Below, piece after piece: positions 61,685 through 64,000 of a DNA stretch of 64,000 bases. The notes under the pieces are model-generated. The model worked only from the letters and a program-made list of their open reading frames with translations, was not told the DNA's origin and ran no database searches. Position numbers and translations under genes: made by a program. This DNA is from Phoenix dactylifera (taxonomy: Eukaryota > Streptophyta > Magnoliopsida > Arecales > Arecaceae): positions 2,840,843 to 2,904,842 of the forward strand of contig NC_052401.1 of the NCBI RefSeq assembly GCF_009389715.1, in the 5' to 3' direction. Position 1 is the stretch's first letter, and each line of letters opens with the position of its first letter.

Positions 61685-62620
61685 TCAACATCTTGTTTGA
61701 TCTCAGGTATATCTGAATCAATAAGAACAGTTATCTGCTAAGATATAAAAATCGAAGGTGAGTGCAGCCATGGCTGGCCACAGCTCAAGTTTTTCCATCA
61801 GGGGAAATCTTTATCAATGTATTTAGTCTAGGAAACAGATACAAGTGAAGCTCTCTGACCTAGTAATTAAGATGATTATTAATCAAATTGGTCAGGTGAT
61901 CCAGGTTACTGGATTTAAGGACCCAGTGGAAGGGTGATGGCTAAGGGTGCAAATGGGAGGATAGGACCAGTTGGGTCTTAACACGATATGAAGTGACGCA
62001 AATCTTTTCTTGAGAGAGTTGTTGATTATGAAATGTTGTAAATCAAATTGGTTTCAGTTTCATTGTTAAAAAAAAAAATTATCTATTAAAAAAAAGATGA
62101 TGGGATATTGTATATATGTACTTAGTTTCACAACCATAGGTGAAGACTCCATGTTGAGTCGGCAAACAGGGAATACATTGAATGAACTTCGATACTTGGA
62201 GCATATCATATCATCCATCACGCTATTCTCTGAGATCAAATAATCTTCTCTGTGATCATTCGCGTCATACATATTCTTGTATCTTAGGCAAAATTGTGAA
62301 GCAATGTCTAAGGGCATGAATCTTGAAGGCTCGGCATACGGTATTGCCAACAAATTCCAACTTTTCTTACTCATTTCCTATTATCTTTGTTGTGAATTGT
62401 TGTATTTTGAGGTGTCATCACATATTTTGGCATTTTAAAAATCAGGAGAATGACAGCATGATGGTATGACTCTTATAATAATGCGTAAATAAAATTTAAG
62501 ATGATGATGAAAGATTACTTAGTCAATCATTAGGAAATCTCTAGATTCAGCCCACGGTATTGGGCATCTCTCCGACAAGTCAAAACTGCAAGCAAGGGAT
62601 CAAAAAGTGGTTTTCCCTTG

Positions 62621-63888
62621 TGACAAACTATCTCAAGCAAAATAATTTCATGCAGCAATAATATTGGTAATGCGTACCTCCAGCCATAATTATTTAAATA
62701 TTTGATTAGAGTCTATCTATAAGAAAACTTTAAGAAGGAGTCTTCGAACCTATTCCTCCGTAAAAACCATATAACAGATGGAATATCGCAGGCTCAAAAA
62801 TAAGATAGGCTAGGAACCCTTATCAAATAACCAAAACCTCATTAGTTTTCTTCAATCAAGAAAACTACTTTAGGCATAACTAAAGATAGTGAGTAGTTAC
62901 CTACCACCTAAAGTTATCCAACAACTAAACCATGTATATAGACTATATAGAGATGTGTCCAACATTCTCTCACTTGGCCCACATGATGTAGTTAGACAAT
63001 CCTCATAAGTGATAGTTAACACAATAGTATTGCCACAATTACTTTATTGTCACTCAACTAATCAACTAGTATGTAACTATTGCCCAAATAGAAATTCTCT
63101 ATACACGAATCATGATGGTCTTACTCTCTAGGCGAGCATTTTCTTCCATGAATTACAATGTATGATACTTTCTAATTGAGTACCTCATAATACTTTATGA
63201 ATGATCTCTTATAAATCATTTAAGGTCCAACTTTATTGATCTAAATGGATCATGATCTCGTATTTAACAAATTACTTAATGTGTACAATAGACATCATGT
63301 CATTAGTTAACCAAATATGTTTATAATTATACATAACAGTCAGAGAATTATAAGCAATAAATTAAAATGAGCCAAAAGGTCTTATATGAAATACATGATC
63401 ACTTAACAACTTTGCCGACAAATCTTTAGTCATAGGATCAGCAACCATGAACTCAGTATTTATGTGTTTAATAGCCACTTCTTGCTTTTCAACATTTTCT
63501 CTAACAACCAAATACTTTGTGTCGATATGCTTACTTTAGCTTCCATTTTCATTATTTTTAGAGAAGAAAACTACAGCCTAATTATCGCAGAAAATTCTCA
63601 ATGGCCTAGTAATAGAATCGACAACCTTTAGTCCAGATATAAAATTCTTCAACCATAGTGCATGTGATATAGCTTCATAGCATGCGATAAATTCTGTCTT
63701 CACAGTGGATGATGCAATAATAGTTTGATTTGTGCTTCTCTAAGATATAACACCTTCAGCAAGAAGAAAGATGTATTATGAAGTAGACTTTTTTGTATCT
63801 ATGTATCCAGCAAAATCCGAATTTGACTATTCAATCACTTCCAGATGTGTGCAAACTTGAAGTCCTTAGTTCCTTGTAAGTACCTTAT
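62621..63888 (-). mobile_element. Copia relic, interrupted, unit 3
   Basis: Left LTR 62621-62964 and the RNase H end of the interior (HIDTKYLVVRE region near 63410-63530). It stops at 63888 in the middle of the former coding region, where a different sequence begins. Confidence 0.88.
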
Positions 63889-64000
63889 TGTCACGACCCC
63901 CGCCCCGTTCCCGGCGGGCCGCCGCGACGGTCCTAGGGTGCGGGTAGGCATAAGGCCACCAGCCACCGCGTAGAACCCTACTACCTATCAATCATCAATA
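63889..64000. mobile_element. Probable start of another LTR element
   Basis: Sequence begins TGTCACGACCCCCGCCCC exactly where unit 3 diverges from unit 2. It is GC-rich, unlike its neighbour. TGTCACG-type starts with a TG dinucleotide are common for plant gypsy LTRs, so a fresh LTR insertion with target CTTAT or similar is likely. The other end is outside the window, so an assembly join cannot be excluded. Confidence 0.55.

Overview
The window is nuclear DNA of a flowering plant. It holds intron-bearing ACC oxidase (ethylene-forming enzyme) genes with plant splice sites, plant Ty1/copia and Ty3/gypsy retrotransposons primed by initiator-Met tRNA, a CACTA transposon and a TRIM element. The ACO proteins belong to the divergent class often called type III. 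A non-grass monocot is my best guess, but the sequence does not prove it.

Large-scale layout. Almost the whole window is a head-to-tail array of a ~29.4 kb unit: unit 1 at 514-29933, unit 2 at 29934-59312, and a partial unit 3 at 59313-63888. Positions 1-513 are unique left flank. Unit 3 is cut at 63889 by what looks like the start of another LTR element. The unit-to-unit joins fall at the truncated 5' end of a LINE fragment.

Order within one unit (unit 1 coordinates). ACO-a, three exons, minus strand (866-2749). A decayed Ty1/copia element (3810-8133). A segment that recurs at 28.2-28.7 kb. A complete TRIM with 243-bp LTRs and a 5-bp TSD (9010-9541). A plus-strand ACO 3'-end fragment forming an inverted repeat with the 3' end of the next gene. 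ACO-b, three exons, minus strand (10855-11950). A non-autonomous CACTA element (12590-17247, TSD ACA). A Ty3/gypsy chromovirus (17555-27295, TSD AAGTG) with 2.33-kb LTRs and disabled gag-pol. A (TA)n tract. A partial copia 5' LTR. A 5'-truncated LINE (28891-29933). The unit therefore contains an older ACO duplication (sub-unit a and sub-unit b), and sub-unit b was later expanded by the CACTA and gypsy insertions.

Genes. The only intact non-TE protein genes visible are ACO-a (three near-identical copies, 306 aa) and ACO-b (intact in unit 1). ACO-b in unit 2 is broken only by single-base indels. The same indel-only damage runs through about 40.1-54.3 kb, whatever the sequence is (gene, CACTA or gypsy). 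That pattern suggests uncorrected long-read consensus more than biological decay, so pseudogene calls in that interval are provisional.

Most interesting points: the recent 29.4-kb ACO-bearing array, a possible ACO hairpin locus, a 26-bp palindromic repeat in the gypsy LTRs whose arm ends covary between copies, and a candidate 117-nt spliceosomal intron between gag and protease of the gypsy element.
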